Both the position numbers and the translations under genes were made by a program. From assembly GCF_001905735.1 (NCBI RefSeq), contig NZ_LISW01000008.1:124001-188000 (forward strand): DNA of 64,000 nucleotides, given 5' to 3'. Positions 17,484 to 26,001 of the stretch are shown piece after piece. Origin of the DNA: Streptomyces sp. CB01249 (lineage in GTDB: Bacteria; Actinomycetota; Actinomycetes; Streptomycetales; Streptomycetaceae). Position 1 is the stretch's first letter, and each line of letters begins with the position of its first letter. Below the pieces are notes generated by a model. That model worked only from the letters and a program-made list of their open reading frames with translations. It ran no database searches and was not told the DNA's origin.

Positions 17484-17861
17484 ATGGAGCAGAGCGAAGT
17501 GGTGAAGCGTGTGGTCGGCATCCTCACCGAGGCGGGGGAGATGCGCCGGCTGCTGGAGGAGAACCCGGACCGCGACGACGCCGACACCGACTCGACCGTG
17601 GTGACCGCCCTACTCAACGAGACCATGCCCCGGATCGCCATCCCGGAGGACGCCACGGTCGAGGACGTGGTGGTGGTCGTCGGACGCGAGGTCGGGGGAG
17701 CGGTGGAACAGCTAGTCGGGGCGTTCACCCTGGCGTTCGCCATGCTGGCCCAGATCCACGACTCCGGGCAGACGGACGTCACCTCGGCGGACGTCCTCCA
17801 GGACCTCGCCCTGCGCGCCGAGCAGTTCGGCGCCGAGGGCCCCGACGACACGGAGCTCTGA
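17484..17861 (+). CDS. Conserved small acidic protein, unknown function
   Basis: The product is 125 aa, strongly acidic and largely helical (VVKRVVGILTEAGEMRRLLE, VQQ-free, AFTLAFAMLAQIHDSG). There is no signal peptide or membrane segment, and I recognise no named family. A TATGCT -10-like box at 17472-17477 is 6 nt before the ATG, compatible with a leaderless message. A very strong terminator follows. Confidence 0.65.
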   Translation: MEQSEVVKRVVGILTEAGEMRRLLEENPDRDDADTDSTVVTALLNETMPRIAIPEDATVEDVVVVVGREVGGAVEQLVGAFTLAFAMLAQIHDSGQTDVTSADVLQDLALRAEQFGAEGPDDTEL

Positions 17862-17863
17862 CA

Positions 17864-17907
17864 AGAACGCCGCCGCCCCCTGCCGAGGCAGGGGGCGGCG
17901 GCGTTCT
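17864..17907. terminator. Strong bidirectional terminator between convergent genes
   Basis: A perfect 21-bp inverted repeat (17864-17884 with 17887-17907) with a minimal loop, between the small acidic protein gene and the end of uppP. It serves both strands. Confidence 0.85.
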
Positions 17908-17914
17908 GCGGAGG

Positions 17915-18787
17915 TCAGCCCGCCGACTCACCCGCGTGCGGGCTCAGCACATCGGCGCCGACGAGGATGAAGAGCAGGACGCCCAGGACGATCCGGTAGA
18001 TCACGAACGGCATGAAGCTCTTCGTCGTGATGAACTTCATGAACCACGCGATGACCGCGTACCCCACCCCGAACGCGATGACCGTGGCGAAGAGCGTCGG
18101 GCCCCAGGAGACGTGCCCCTCGCCCGCGTCCTTCAGCTCGAAGACGCCCGAGGCGAGCACCGCCGGGACGGCCAGCAGGAACGAGTAACGCGCCGCCGCC
18201 TCCCGGGTGTAGCCCATCAGCAGACCGCCGCTGATCGTGGCGCCGGACCGCGAGACGCCGGGGACGAGGGCCATCGCCTGGCAGCAGCCGTAGATGAGGC
18301 CGTCCTTGACGCCCAGTTCGCGCAGGGTCTTGCGCTGCTTGCCGGCCCGGTGCCGGCCGCCCTTCTCGTCGCGGGCGGCCATCCGGTCCGCGATGCCCAG
18401 CACGATGCCCATCACGATCAGGGTGGTGGCGATCAGCCGCAGATCGCGGAACGGGCCCTCGATCTGGTCCTGGAACGCCAGGCCGAGCACGCCGATCGGG
18501 ATGGAGCCGACGATGACCAGCCAGCCCATCTTGGCGTCGTGGTCGCCGCGCATCGAACGGTTCGTCAGCGACCTGAACCACGCCGAGACGATCCGCGCGA
18601 TGTCCTTGCGGAAGTAGATGAGGACCGCGGCCTCCGTGCCGATCTGGGTGATCGCGGTGAAGGCCGCGCCCGGGTCCTGCCAGTCGGCGAACGCCGCGGT
18701 GAGCCGCAGATGCGCGCTGGAGGAGATCGGCAGGAACTCGGTCAGTCCCTGGACGAGGCCGAGGACGAACGATTCGAACCAGCTCAT
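17915..18787 (-). CDS. uppP: Undecaprenyl-diphosphate phosphatase (BacA/UppP)
   Basis: The product is 290 aa with about eight membrane segments. The two signature motifs are intact: GLTEFLPISSSAHLRL near the N-terminus and ALVPGVSRSGATISGG near residue 170. It recycles the C55 lipid carrier for peptidoglycan synthesis and gives bacitracin tolerance. ATG 18787 fits the usual MSWFES start; the upstream extension to 18826 is not supported. Confidence 0.95.
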   Translation of the reverse strand: MSWFESFVLGLVQGLTEFLPISSSAHLRLTAAFADWQDPGAAFTAITQIGTEAAVLIYFRKDIARIVSAWFRSLTNRSMRGDHDAKMGWLVIVGSIPIGVLGLAFQDQIEGPFRDLRLIATTLIVMGIVLGIADRMAARDEKGGRHRAGKQRKTLRELGVKDGLIYGCCQAMALVPGVSRSGATISGGLLMGYTREAAARYSFLLAVPAVLASGVFELKDAGEGHVSWGPTLFATVIAFGVGYAVIAWFMKFITTKSFMPFVIYRIVLGVLLFILVGADVLSPHAGESAG

Positions 18788-18975
18788 GGGGCTTGGGCCA
18801 TCCCGGGGTACTCGTGCACCGGCCACCGGCGTCGGGCGCAGGCGTCGGGCGGTTTGCGGTCACGCGAGGACAGGGCCCGGCCGGGGCCCTGTCTCGTCTG
18901 TCGGTCGCGGGCAGCGTATCGCCCCCGGGTGAACAGCCGGTCACACCCCCCGCGCGGCCGGGCAGGTCGCGGTCC

Positions 18976-19692
18976 TCAGGCGCCCAGGCGGTGGCGGCGG
19001 CGCCAGGCGACCACAGCCGCTGCGGCCCCCGTCAGCACGATGAAGCCCATCGCCGCCAGGAACGCGGGCGAGGTCGGCGACGACGCCTCGCTGCCCGCCA
19101 CCACATAGGCGGCGGTGTTCGGCACCGAGCCCAGGCCCGTCGCCACGAGGAACGGCGGATAGCCCATGCGCGAGACGGCCGCGCAGTAGTTGGCGGCGGC
19201 GAACGGCACCCCGGGGAAGAGCCGCAGCGCCAGCATCGAGCGGAAGCCGTGCCGGCTCAGCTGCCCGTCCGCCGCCCGCAGCCAGCGCCCCCGCACCAGG
19301 GTGCGCAGGGCGTCCTGGCCCAGGACCCGGCCCAGCATGAAGGAGACCCCCGCGCCCAGCACCGTGCCGCCGATCGCCGCCGCGAGCCCGGCCTGCGCCC
19401 CGAACAGGGCGCCCGCCGCGAGGTTCAGCAGCGGACGCGGCACGAACGCCACCGTGCAGACGCCGTACGCGAGTCCGAAGAGCACCACCGCCGTGGAACC
19501 GCCGCTCAGCTCCCCGAGCCGGCCCGAGGTCAGCAGCCGCTGCGGATCCAGGAGCAGCATGGCCGTCGCGGCGGCCACCAGCACGGCGACGAGCAGCGAG
19601 AGCCGGGACCACGGCGACAGCAGCACCCGCGTGCAGCGCACGGCGAGGCCGGGGGCCGGGGCGGGCCGGGCGGCGGGGACGGTGTCGAGCAT
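18976..19692 (-). CDS. TVP38/TMEM64 (DedA-superfamily) membrane protein
   Basis: The product is 238 aa with five to six hydrophobic segments. The SNARE-associated/VTT domain shows a GALFGAQAGLAAAIGGTVLG segment followed by ALRLFPGVPFAAANYCAA, the re-entrant motif region of the family. Members are thought to move lipids or small molecules across the membrane. ATG 19692 is the only good start. Its relation to uppP, 190 bp downstream on the same strand, is suggestive because DedA-family proteins can recycle undecaprenyl phosphate. Confidence 0.8.
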   Translation of the reverse strand: MLDTVPAARPAPAPGLAVRCTRVLLSPWSRLSLLVAVLVAAATAMLLLDPQRLLTSGRLGELSGGSTAVVLFGLAYGVCTVAFVPRPLLNLAAGALFGAQAGLAAAIGGTVLGAGVSFMLGRVLGQDALRTLVRGRWLRAADGQLSRHGFRSMLALRLFPGVPFAAANYCAAVSRMGYPPFLVATGLGSVPNTAAYVVAGSEASSPTSPAFLAAMGFIVLTGAAAAVVAWRRRHRLGA

Positions 19693-19793
19693 TCGGGGAG
19701 ACTAACCGACAAAGGTGTGTGATCGCCGTAATGCGCCCCCGCCGGGTCCACGCCCGCCCGCGCCCAATCCCCGTACGGCCCGCCGTAATTCGC

Positions 19794-19823
19794 TCGACGG
19801 GCGGGCGGCCCTTCGGAGATGAT
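19794..19823 (+). promoter_or_regulatory. Possible promoter for the tuf leader
   Basis: TCGACG (19794-19799) and GATGAT (19818-19823) are 18 bp apart. The -10 box is six bases before ATG 19830. The match to consensus is partial. Confidence 0.3.
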
Positions 19824-19829
19824 CGGCGC

Positions 19830-19964
19830 ATGTCCCGGTACGCCTTCCTCGCAGCGCCGTCCGCAGTCGCGGACGCGCCGAAGGCTGCCGTGTGCACCCT
19901 CGCAGCAGGTGGCGCCGCAGCGGTCACCGCTGCCGCAGCGCCCCTCGGCGGCGCCCGAAGCTGA
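19830..19964 (+). CDS. Possible leader peptide upstream of the extra EF-Tu gene
   Basis: A 44-residue frame MSRYAFLAAPSAVADAPKAA... with 18 Ala codons and one Cys. It has no Shine-Dalgarno but sits just after a promoter-like box, as a leaderless peptide would. Its stop (19962-19964) touches a 10-bp hairpin. A second frame (19819-20052) overlaps it, so coding status is uncertain. Confidence 0.3.
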   Translation: MSRYAFLAAPSAVADAPKAAVCTLAAGGAAAVTAAAAPLGGARS

Positions 19965-20005
19965 CCCTCCCCCGGCCGTCCGGCGGACCCCGCGAGGGGA
20001 GGGTC
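19963..20005 (+). promoter_or_regulatory. Attenuator-like hairpin in the tuf leader
   Basis: GACCCTCCCC (19963-19972) pairs perfectly with GGGGAGGGTC (19996-20005). The 23-nt loop contains a further GC-rich inverted repeat. It ends 51 nt before the EF-Tu start, so it could end transcription early or hide the start region. Confidence 0.45.
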
Positions 20006-20056
20006 GGCCGGCCCCGGGGTCCTCACGTCACGCTTCGCATCCCAAGGAATGAACCC

Positions 20057-21238
20057 ATGCCCAAGACGGCATACGTGCGCACCAAGCCGCACCTCAACAT
20101 CGGCACCATGGGCCACGTCGACCACGGCAAGACGACCCTGACCGCCGCCATCACCAAGGTGCTCAGCGACCGCGGCACCGGCACCTTCGTCCCCTTCGAC
20201 CGCATCGACCGCGCGCCCGAGGAGGCGCAGCGCGGCATCACCATCAACATCGCGCACGTCGAGTACGAGACCGGCACCCGGCACTACGCGCACATCGACA
20301 TGCCCGGTCACGCCGACTACATCAAGAACATGGTCACCGGGGCCGCCCAGCTCGACGGGGCGATCCTCGTCGTCTCCGCGGTCGACGGGATCATGCCGCA
20401 GACCGCCGAGCACGTCCTGCTCGCCCGCCAGGTGGGCGTCGACCACATCGTGGTCGCGCTCAACAAGGCGGACGCAGCCGATGACGGCGAGGACGCAGTG
20501 CTGACCGACCTGGTCGAGCTGGAGGTCCGCGAGCTGCTGTCCGCGCACGGCTACGGCGGCGACACGGTGCCCGTCGTACGGGTGTCGGGGCTGCGGGCGC
20601 TGGAGGGTGACCCACGCTGGACGGGGGCCGTGGAGGCGCTGCTCGACGCCGTCGACACCTATGTGCCGATGCCGGTGCGCTACACCGACGCGCCGTTCCT
20701 GCTGCCGGTGGAGAACGTCCTGACCATCACCGGCCGGGGCACGGTCGTCACCGGCGCGGTGGAGCGCGGCACGGTCCGCGTCGGCGACCGGGTGTCGGTG
20801 CTCGGCCCGGACATCGAGACGGTCGTCACCGGCCTGGAGACCTTCGGCAAGCCGATGGAGTCCGCCGAGGCCGGCGACAACGTCGCGCTGCTCCTGCGCG
20901 GCGTCGAGCGCGACCGGGTGCGCCGCGGCCATGTGGTCGCGGCGCCGGGCAGCGTCAGCCCGAGCCGGCGCTTCACCGCGCGGGTGTACGTCCTGTCGGG
21001 GCGCGAGGGCGGCCGCACCACCCCGGTCACCACCGGGTACCGGCCGCAGTTCTACATCCGCACGGCCGACGTGGTCGGCGACGTGGACCTCGGCGAGGCG
21101 GCGGTCGCACGCCCCGGCGACACGGTCACCCTGACCGTCGAGCTGGGCCGGGACGTCCCGCTGGAGCCGGGCCTCGGCTTCGCGATCCGCGAGGGCGGCC
21201 GCACGGTCGGCGCGGGCACCGTCACGGAGCTGCTCTGA
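20057..21238 (+). CDS. tuf3: Divergent extra elongation factor Tu (EF-Tu3-like)
   Basis: The product is 393 aa with all three EF-Tu domains. The GTPase motifs are P-loop GHVDHGKT (~20), switch I RGITINIAHVEY, HIDMPGHADY (~80, where most EF-Tu have DCPGH), and NKAD (~134). The C-terminus FAIREGGRTVGAG is conserved, and it ends TELL rather than a Lys-rich tail. Compared with the housekeeping EF-Tu as I recall it, domain 2 and 3 loops are clearly diverged, matching the minor tuf3 of Streptomyces reported to respond to starvation. It has a long leader and a terminator, and no fusA is adjacent. Confidence 0.85.
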   Translation: MPKTAYVRTKPHLNIGTMGHVDHGKTTLTAAITKVLSDRGTGTFVPFDRIDRAPEEAQRGITINIAHVEYETGTRHYAHIDMPGHADYIKNMVTGAAQLDGAILVVSAVDGIMPQTAEHVLLARQVGVDHIVVALNKADAADDGEDAVLTDLVELEVRELLSAHGYGGDTVPVVRVSGLRALEGDPRWTGAVEALLDAVDTYVPMPVRYTDAPFLLPVENVLTITGRGTVVTGAVERGTVRVGDRVSVLGPDIETVVTGLETFGKPMESAEAGDNVALLLRGVERDRVRRGHVVAAPGSVSPSRRFTARVYVLSGREGGRTTPVTTGYRPQFYIRTADVVGDVDLGEAAVARPGDTVTLTVELGRDVPLEPGLGFAIREGGRTVGAGTVTELL

Positions 21239-21252
21239 GCCGTACGGGCCCT

Positions 21253-21290
21253 GGGGCCCGCCTTTCCCGATCCCGGGGGAGGCGGGCCCC
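21253..21290 (+). terminator. Terminator after the extra tuf gene
   Basis: GGGGCCCGCCT (21253-21263) pairs with AGGCGGGCCCC (21280-21290), 11 bp perfect, 14 bases after the stop. Confidence 0.75.
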
Positions 21291-21317
21291 CTTCGCGTCA
21301 GCCCGCACAATGGGGGA

Positions 21318-22163
21318 GTGAACGAGTCGATACCCGTCATCCGGGACGTGGACCACGGCACCGCACGCCTCCTCCCGGACGTGGACCGGGAGCGGGCCTG
21401 GCTGCTCACGGTCGACGGCGCCCCGCAGTCCTACGTCGACCTCGACGCGCCCGAGCACCTGGAGTTCGAGTACGCCCGCCGGCTCGGCCACGTCGTGGAC
21501 TGCGCGGCGGACCCGGGCGAACCGCTGGACGTCCTGCACCTGGGCGGCGGCGGCCTCACCCTGCCCCGCTACGTCGCGGCCACCCGCCCCGGCTCCCGGC
21601 AGGAGGTGGCGGACGCGGACCGGGGTCTCGTCGGCCTCGTCGCGGAGCACCTGCCGCTGCCCGCGGACTGCGGCATCACCGTGCACGCGGCGGACGCCCG
21701 CGCCAGGCTGGAGGCGACCGCTCCCGGCTCGGTGGACCTGCTGATCGCGGACGTCTTCGGCGGGTCCCGGGTCCCCGCCCACCTCACCTCGGTCCCGTAC
21801 GCCCGGGCGGCGGCGCGGGCGCTGCGGCCGGACGGGATCTACGCCGCGAACCTGGCCGACGGGCCGCCGTTCGGCTTCCTGCGCTCGCAGCTGGCCACGT
21901 TCGCCGCGGTCTTCGATGAGCTGGCGCTGATCGCGGAGCCGGGCGTGCTGCGCGGCCGCCGCTTCGGCAACGTGGTCCTGGTCGCCTCCCGTGCCCCGTT
22001 CGACGTACCGGCGCTGGCCCGCCGGTGCGCGGCGGACGCGTTCGCGGCGCGGGTGGAGCACGGCGCGTCGCTGGCCGCGTTCGTCAACGGGGCGCGGCCG
22101 GTCGGGGACGAGGACGCGGTGGCGTCACCCGAGCCGCCCGACGGCGCCTTCAGCCTCGGCTGA
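21318..22163 (+). CDS. Spermidine-synthase-fold SAM-dependent protein
   Basis: The product is 281 aa. HLEFEYARRLGHV followed by LDVLHLGGGGLTLPRYVAAT (motif I) and LLIADVFGGSRVPAHLTS (Asp-rich site) is the fused/spermidine synthase arrangement. The usual DAD of true polyamine synthases is changed, so a methyltransferase or other transferase activity is possible. The start is GTG 21318, with GGGGGA directly against it and a CACAAT box seven bases before, so it may be leaderless. Its 3' end overlaps the convergent MFS gene by 39 bp. Confidence 0.7.
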   Translation: MNESIPVIRDVDHGTARLLPDVDRERAWLLTVDGAPQSYVDLDAPEHLEFEYARRLGHVVDCAADPGEPLDVLHLGGGGLTLPRYVAATRPGSRQEVADADRGLVGLVAEHLPLPADCGITVHAADARARLEATAPGSVDLLIADVFGGSRVPAHLTSVPYARAAARALRPDGIYAANLADGPPFGFLRSQLATFAAVFDELALIAEPGVLRGRRFGNVVLVASRAPFDVPALARRCAADAFAARVEHGASLAAFVNGARPVGDEDAVASPEPPDGAFSLG

Positions 22164-23438
22164 GGTGGGCGGCACGAGCGGGGCGGCGGCCACTTCGACC
22201 GTCTCGGACCTGCGGGTCAGGTTGCGTACGTCCGGAACGAACAGCACCGCACCCGTGACGAGCACGACCAGGCCCGCGCACCCCCACAGCGCCTGGGAGC
22301 GCCCGACCAGCGACTCGACCGGTCCCGCGAGAGCGGTGGCGACCGGCACCATGGCCACCGAGCCGAACCAGTCGTAGGCGGCGACGCGCGAAAGCTTCTC
22401 CTCCGGGATCTCCTGGTGCATGGCCGTCATCCAGGAGACGCCGAACACCTCGATCGCCGTACCGGTGACGAACATCACCAGGCAGAGCCAGTACGCCGAC
22501 AACGGCACCGCGAGCCCGGCCGACGGCAGGGCCAGCGGGAAGACGCAGAGCGTTCCGGCCAGCAGCAGCCGGCGCGGTTTCCACCGCATCATCAGCAGCG
22601 CCCCGGCCAGGTTGCCGACGCCGAACGCGGCGAGCGCGAAGCCCCAGGGCCGGGCGCCGCCGAGCGAGTCGCGGGCGACCAGCGGACCGTAGACCGCCTC
22701 GGCCGCTCCGACGGCGGCGACCACCACGGAGAACTGGGCGACGATGGCCCACAGCCACGGGCGGCCCGTGAACTCCTGCCAGCCGTCCCGCAGGTCCGCG
22801 AGCAGCCCGCCCCCGGGCTCACGGGCCGGGATGTGGCTGACGTCGAGGAAGGCGCGCAGGGCCCCGGCGACCGCGAAGGCGGCCGCGTCGACGGCGAGCA
22901 CCCAGCCAGGGTCCATGGCGGCGATCATGGCGCCGCCGAGGGCCGCGCCGCCGATCGCGGCGCCCTGCGTCGACATCCGGAAGAGCGCGAAGGCGCGGCT
23001 CGCCTGTTCGCCGCTGACGCTCGACATCAGCATGCCCTCGGCCGCCGGGCCGAAGAACGCCTGCCCGGTGCCGCAGAGCGCGGTGAGCAGCATCATCTGC
23101 CACAGCTGTGGGTCGCCGGCCAGGACCAGCAGGGCGAAGAGCGCCTGCGAGACGCAGTTGAGGGTGTTGGCCGCGACCATCACCCGGTGGCGCGGGATCC
23201 GGTCGGCGATCGCCCCGCCGATGAGCAGGAACAGCACCAGCGGCACGGTCTTGGCGGCGGCGACGAGACCGACGTCACCGGCGTCGCCGCCCGACTGGAG
23301 AACCGCGAACGCCGCCGCGATCAGCGCGCCGTGGGTGCCCAGGGCGGTGATGATCGAGGCGGCGGTCAGCAGCCGGTAGTTGCGGCCCGCCGGGGCGGGT
23401 CGGGTGGTGCGGGGGGCGGGGGCGGCTGCGTCGGTCAC
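22125..23438 (-). CDS. MFS transporter (MFS_3/enterobactin-exporter type)
   Basis: The product is 437 aa with about 10-12 membrane segments. The family loop between TM2 and TM3 is visible as GGAIADRIPRHRVMVAAN (residues ~73-90). EVFGVSWMTAMHQEIPEEKL in the second half is typical of MFS_3 exporters. The start is GTG 23438. It is expected to export a drug or siderophore-like molecule with the proton gradient. The C-terminus runs 39 bp into the 3' end of the opposite-strand gene. No regulator is adjacent. Confidence 0.85.
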   Translation of the reverse strand: MTDAAAPAPRTTRPAPAGRNYRLLTAASIITALGTHGALIAAAFAVLQSGGDAGDVGLVAAAKTVPLVLFLLIGGAIADRIPRHRVMVAANTLNCVSQALFALLVLAGDPQLWQMMLLTALCGTGQAFFGPAAEGMLMSSVSGEQASRAFALFRMSTQGAAIGGAALGGAMIAAMDPGWVLAVDAAAFAVAGALRAFLDVSHIPAREPGGGLLADLRDGWQEFTGRPWLWAIVAQFSVVVAAVGAAEAVYGPLVARDSLGGARPWGFALAAFGVGNLAGALLMMRWKPRRLLLAGTLCVFPLALPSAGLAVPLSAYWLCLVMFVTGTAIEVFGVSWMTAMHQEIPEEKLSRVAAYDWFGSVAMVPVATALAGPVESLVGRSQALWGCAGLVVLVTGAVLFVPDVRNLTRRSETVEVAAAPLVPPTSAEAEGAVGRLG

Positions 23439-23492
23439 TCAGGGACTATCGCGGCCGCCGCCCGGTTGTGCAAATGAGTTCCCGGACCGGGG

Positions 23493-24590
23493 TCAGGACT
23501 CGCCGTCGGGGTCGGCGACCGGCACCAGACGCACGGTGCTGAGGATCTTCTCGATCGTCGCGTTCGGCAGTTCGTCGTCCACGCCCGCGGCGGCGTACAG
23601 CACCCACGAGGCGAACTCGTTGTTCTTGTTCTTGAACGTGAAGGCGTACGTCTTGCCGTCGCTGCTGCACTTGGAGCGCTTGGTGACGTTGGGCGCGGTC
23701 GCGGTGACCAGGCTTCCGGTCAGCCCCGACTTGGTGGTGTACTGCTTGGCCTTGCTGATCTTGATGGTCTTCTTCGGCATGTGCTGCGCGAACGCGGCCC
23801 ACGCCCAGGTGCCCGCCTCGTTACGGGCGTTCACGTCGGCGTCCGTGGCGCCCTGCGCGCCCCGGGTGCCGGTGCCGGCCAGGCTGTACTTGTCCTTGGT
23901 GCCGTCCTTGTCGGCGTCGTCGGTGCACCACTCCTGCTTGAGGTCCGCGGGCGCGCTGAAGCCGATGAGCGGCATGCCGTCGTTCTTCTTCTCGTCCTCG
24001 AAGAAGGACTGCACCGAGGGCGGGGACACCTCCCAGTCGCCGGGCACGTCGAACTGGGTGCCCCACTTGGGGTTCGTCACGACCTTCCAGCCCGCGATCT
24101 GCGGCTTGGCGTCCTCGCCGCCGCGCGGGTTGTCCTCCGGCGCGGAGGGGGAGCCGGACGGCTTGGCGGGCGCGGACGACTTCTTGTCGTCGGCGACGTT
24201 CTTGCCGTCCTTGTCGTCGTCCTTGTTCAGCACGATGACACCGGTGACCGCGGCGGCCACCACGACCGCGGTCGCGGCGACGATGGCGATGACCGTGGTC
24301 TTCTTCTTGTCGTTGCCCGGCTGCGGGTCGCCGGGAGGACCGGGCACCGCGTACTGCGGAACGGTCGGCTGCTGGTACGGGTTGGGCTGTCCGTACCCGC
24401 CCTGCCCGCCCTGCTGCGGGTAGCCGTAACCGGGCTGCTGGCCCGGCTGCTGGTTCGGCTGCTGACCCTGCTGCTGATATCCCGGCTGCTGATAGGGATT
24501 CGGCTGCTGGTACCCCGGCTGCTGGTACGGGTTCTGGTTCTGGTCCTGCGGGTTCTGCTCGCCCCCGGGCGGCTGCTGTCCTGGCCACAT
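23493..24590 (-). CDS. Membrane protein with Gln/Pro/Tyr-rich cytoplasmic tail and extracytoplasmic domain
   Basis: The product is 365 aa. Residues 1-85 are repeats of YQQPGYQQPNP type, a low-complexity tail found on many Streptomyces membrane proteins. One membrane segment (VIAIVAATAVVVAAAVTGVI) follows. An acidic linker leads to a ~210-residue outer domain with two Cys (EWCTDD, SKCSSD) probably bridged. The fold resembles domains of unknown function placed after such tails. Start ATG 24590 is chosen from the MWPGQQPP opening; the frame extends to 24701 without support. Function unknown. Confidence 0.75.
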   Translation of the reverse strand: MWPGQQPPGGEQNPQDQNQNPYQQPGYQQPNPYQQPGYQQQGQQPNQQPGQQPGYGYPQQGGQGGYGQPNPYQQPTVPQYAVPGPPGDPQPGNDKKKTTVIAIVAATAVVVAAAVTGVIVLNKDDDKDGKNVADDKKSSAPAKPSGSPSAPEDNPRGGEDAKPQIAGWKVVTNPKWGTQFDVPGDWEVSPPSVQSFFEDEKKNDGMPLIGFSAPADLKQEWCTDDADKDGTKDKYSLAGTGTRGAQGATDADVNARNEAGTWAWAAFAQHMPKKTIKISKAKQYTTKSGLTGSLVTATAPNVTKRSKCSSDGKTYAFTFKNKNNEFASWVLYAAAGVDDELPNATIEKILSTVRLVPVADPDGES

Positions 24591-24713
24591 GGCGAGTAAC
24601 GATAGAGGGGCCCCGCCCCGCGTGCTACGTCCGCCCCCGTGTGCGAACGGTGAAGGAGCGGCGGCGGCCCGCCCGGTGAGTGTCCGGAGAGGCATGGCCA
24701 AAGCTGTCTACCC

Positions 24714-25184
24714 ATGAGTAACATCCCGTCCATGAGCGCTGAACAGATGACCGCGGGCGAGATGCTCGCCGCGACGGTTCCCATGGTCCGGACCCTCAAC
24801 CTCGAATTCCTGGAGTCCACCGCCGAGCGCGCGGTGATCCGCATGCCGGACCAGCCCGACTACCACAACCACGTCGGCGGACCGCACGCCGGAGCGATGT
24901 TCACGCTGGCCGAGTCGGCGAGCGGCGCCATCGTCATCGCCGCCTTCGGCGACCAGCTCTCCCGGGCCGTGCCGCTCGCGGTCAGCGCCGAGATCGGCTA
25001 CAAGAAGCTGGCCATGGGCGAGGTCACCGCGACCGCCGTCCTCGGCCGCCCCGCCGCCGAGGTCGTCGCCGAACTCGACGCGGGCGAGCGTCCCGAGTTC
25101 CCGGTAACCGTGGAGATCCGGCGCGGGGACGGCGCCGTGACCGGTGAGATGACCGTGATCTGGACGCTGCGCCCGAACTCCTGA
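24714..25184 (+). CDS. DUF4442-type hotdog-fold protein (thioesterase-like)
   Basis: The product is 156 aa. NHVGGPHAGAMFTLAESASG is the hotdog central helix region, and IGYKKLAMGEVTATAVLGRP and the GEMTVIWTLRPN end fit DUF4442 or PaaI-like proteins. It is likely a cytosolic acyl-CoA or acyl-ACP thioesterase. The ATG 24714 overlaps (ATGA) the stop of a seven-codon frame that starts at ATG 24693 behind GGAGAG. Translation may therefore re-initiate from that mini-frame. A terminator follows. Confidence 0.7.
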   Translation: MSNIPSMSAEQMTAGEMLAATVPMVRTLNLEFLESTAERAVIRMPDQPDYHNHVGGPHAGAMFTLAESASGAIVIAAFGDQLSRAVPLAVSAEIGYKKLAMGEVTATAVLGRPAAEVVAELDAGERPEFPVTVEIRRGDGAVTGEMTVIWTLRPNS

Positions 25185-25206
25185 GCCGCAGAACCGCATC
25201 CGTGCC

Positions 25207-25237
25207 AGAAGGGCCGCCCCGTACCGGCGGCCCTTCT
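25207..25237 (+). terminator. Terminator after the hotdog gene
   Basis: AGAAGGGCCGCC (25207-25218) and GGCGGCCCTTCT (25226-25237) form 12 perfect pairs around a 7-nt loop. Confidence 0.75.
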
Positions 25238-25331
25238 CGCTGTCCGCCTCCGTGAAGCTGAGGGTAGGCTTCCCGCGGTGCGCCGATGAGTGTCCGGCGG
25301 GCGACAGGACATCACTACGGAGGAACCGGCG

Positions 25332-25994
25332 TTGCACATCCAGGAGTGGCTGGAGACCGTCCCCGCGATCAGCGTCTACATCCTGGTGGGCGCCGTCATC
25401 GGGCTGGAGAGCCTGGGCATTCCGCTGCCCGGCGAGATCGTCCTGGTCAGCGCCGCGCTGCTGGCCGCGAGCCACGACGGCATCAACCCCTGGATCCTCG
25501 GCGCCTGCGCCACCGCCGGAGCCGTGATCGGGGACTCGATCGGTTACGCCATCGGCCGCAAGGGCGGACGGCCCCTGCTGGCCTGGCTCGGCGGGAAGTT
25601 CCCCAAGCACTTCGGCGAGAGCCAGATCGGCCTGGCCGAGCGCTCCTTCCAGAAGTGGGGCATGTGGGCCGTGTTCTTCGGCCGCTTCGTCGCCCTGCTG
25701 CGCATCTTCGCCGGTCCGCTGGCCGGTGTGCTGCACATGCCGTACTGGAAGTTCCTCATCGCCAACGTGCTCGGCGGGATCGCCTGGGCGGGCGGCACCA
25801 CGGCCGTCATCTACTCGGTGGGCGTCGTCGCCGAGGCGTGGCTCAAGCGGTTCTCCTACCTGGGCCTGGCCATCGCGGTGCTGATCGGCCTCGCCTCCAT
25901 GCTGGTCCTCAAGAACCGTGCCAAGAAGGCCGCCGCCGCGCACTCCGCCGCGGCCGCCGAGCCGGAACCGGACAACGTGCCGGTCGCGGACTGA
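25332..25994 (+). CDS. DedA-family membrane protein
   Basis: The product is 220 aa with four to five hydrophobic segments. GLESLGIPLPGEIVLVSAAL, the GDSIGYAIGRKGGR loop, and FFGRFVALLRIFAGPLAGVL (the F/R.P-G-like motif region) define DedA. DedA proteins are tied to membrane potential and lipid-carrier recycling. The start is TTG 25332, supported by GGAGG at 25319-25323 eight bases upstream; upstream in-frame GTG codons have no such signal. An Ala-rich hydrophilic tail ends the protein. It converges on the carbonic anhydrase gene with 7 bp between. Confidence 0.85.
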   Translation: MHIQEWLETVPAISVYILVGAVIGLESLGIPLPGEIVLVSAALLAASHDGINPWILGACATAGAVIGDSIGYAIGRKGGRPLLAWLGGKFPKHFGESQIGLAERSFQKWGMWAVFFGRFVALLRIFAGPLAGVLHMPYWKFLIANVLGGIAWAGGTTAVIYSVGVVAEAWLKRFSYLGLAIAVLIGLASMLVLKNRAKKAAAAHSAAAAEPEPDNVPVAD

Positions 25995-26001
25995 GCCGGT
26001 C

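Noticed and set aside
14772..17861. 1029-codon plus-strand frame ending at the small acidic protein
   Set aside because: It crosses lnt and the universal stress gene in antisense; only its last 125 codons from ATG 17484 look coding.
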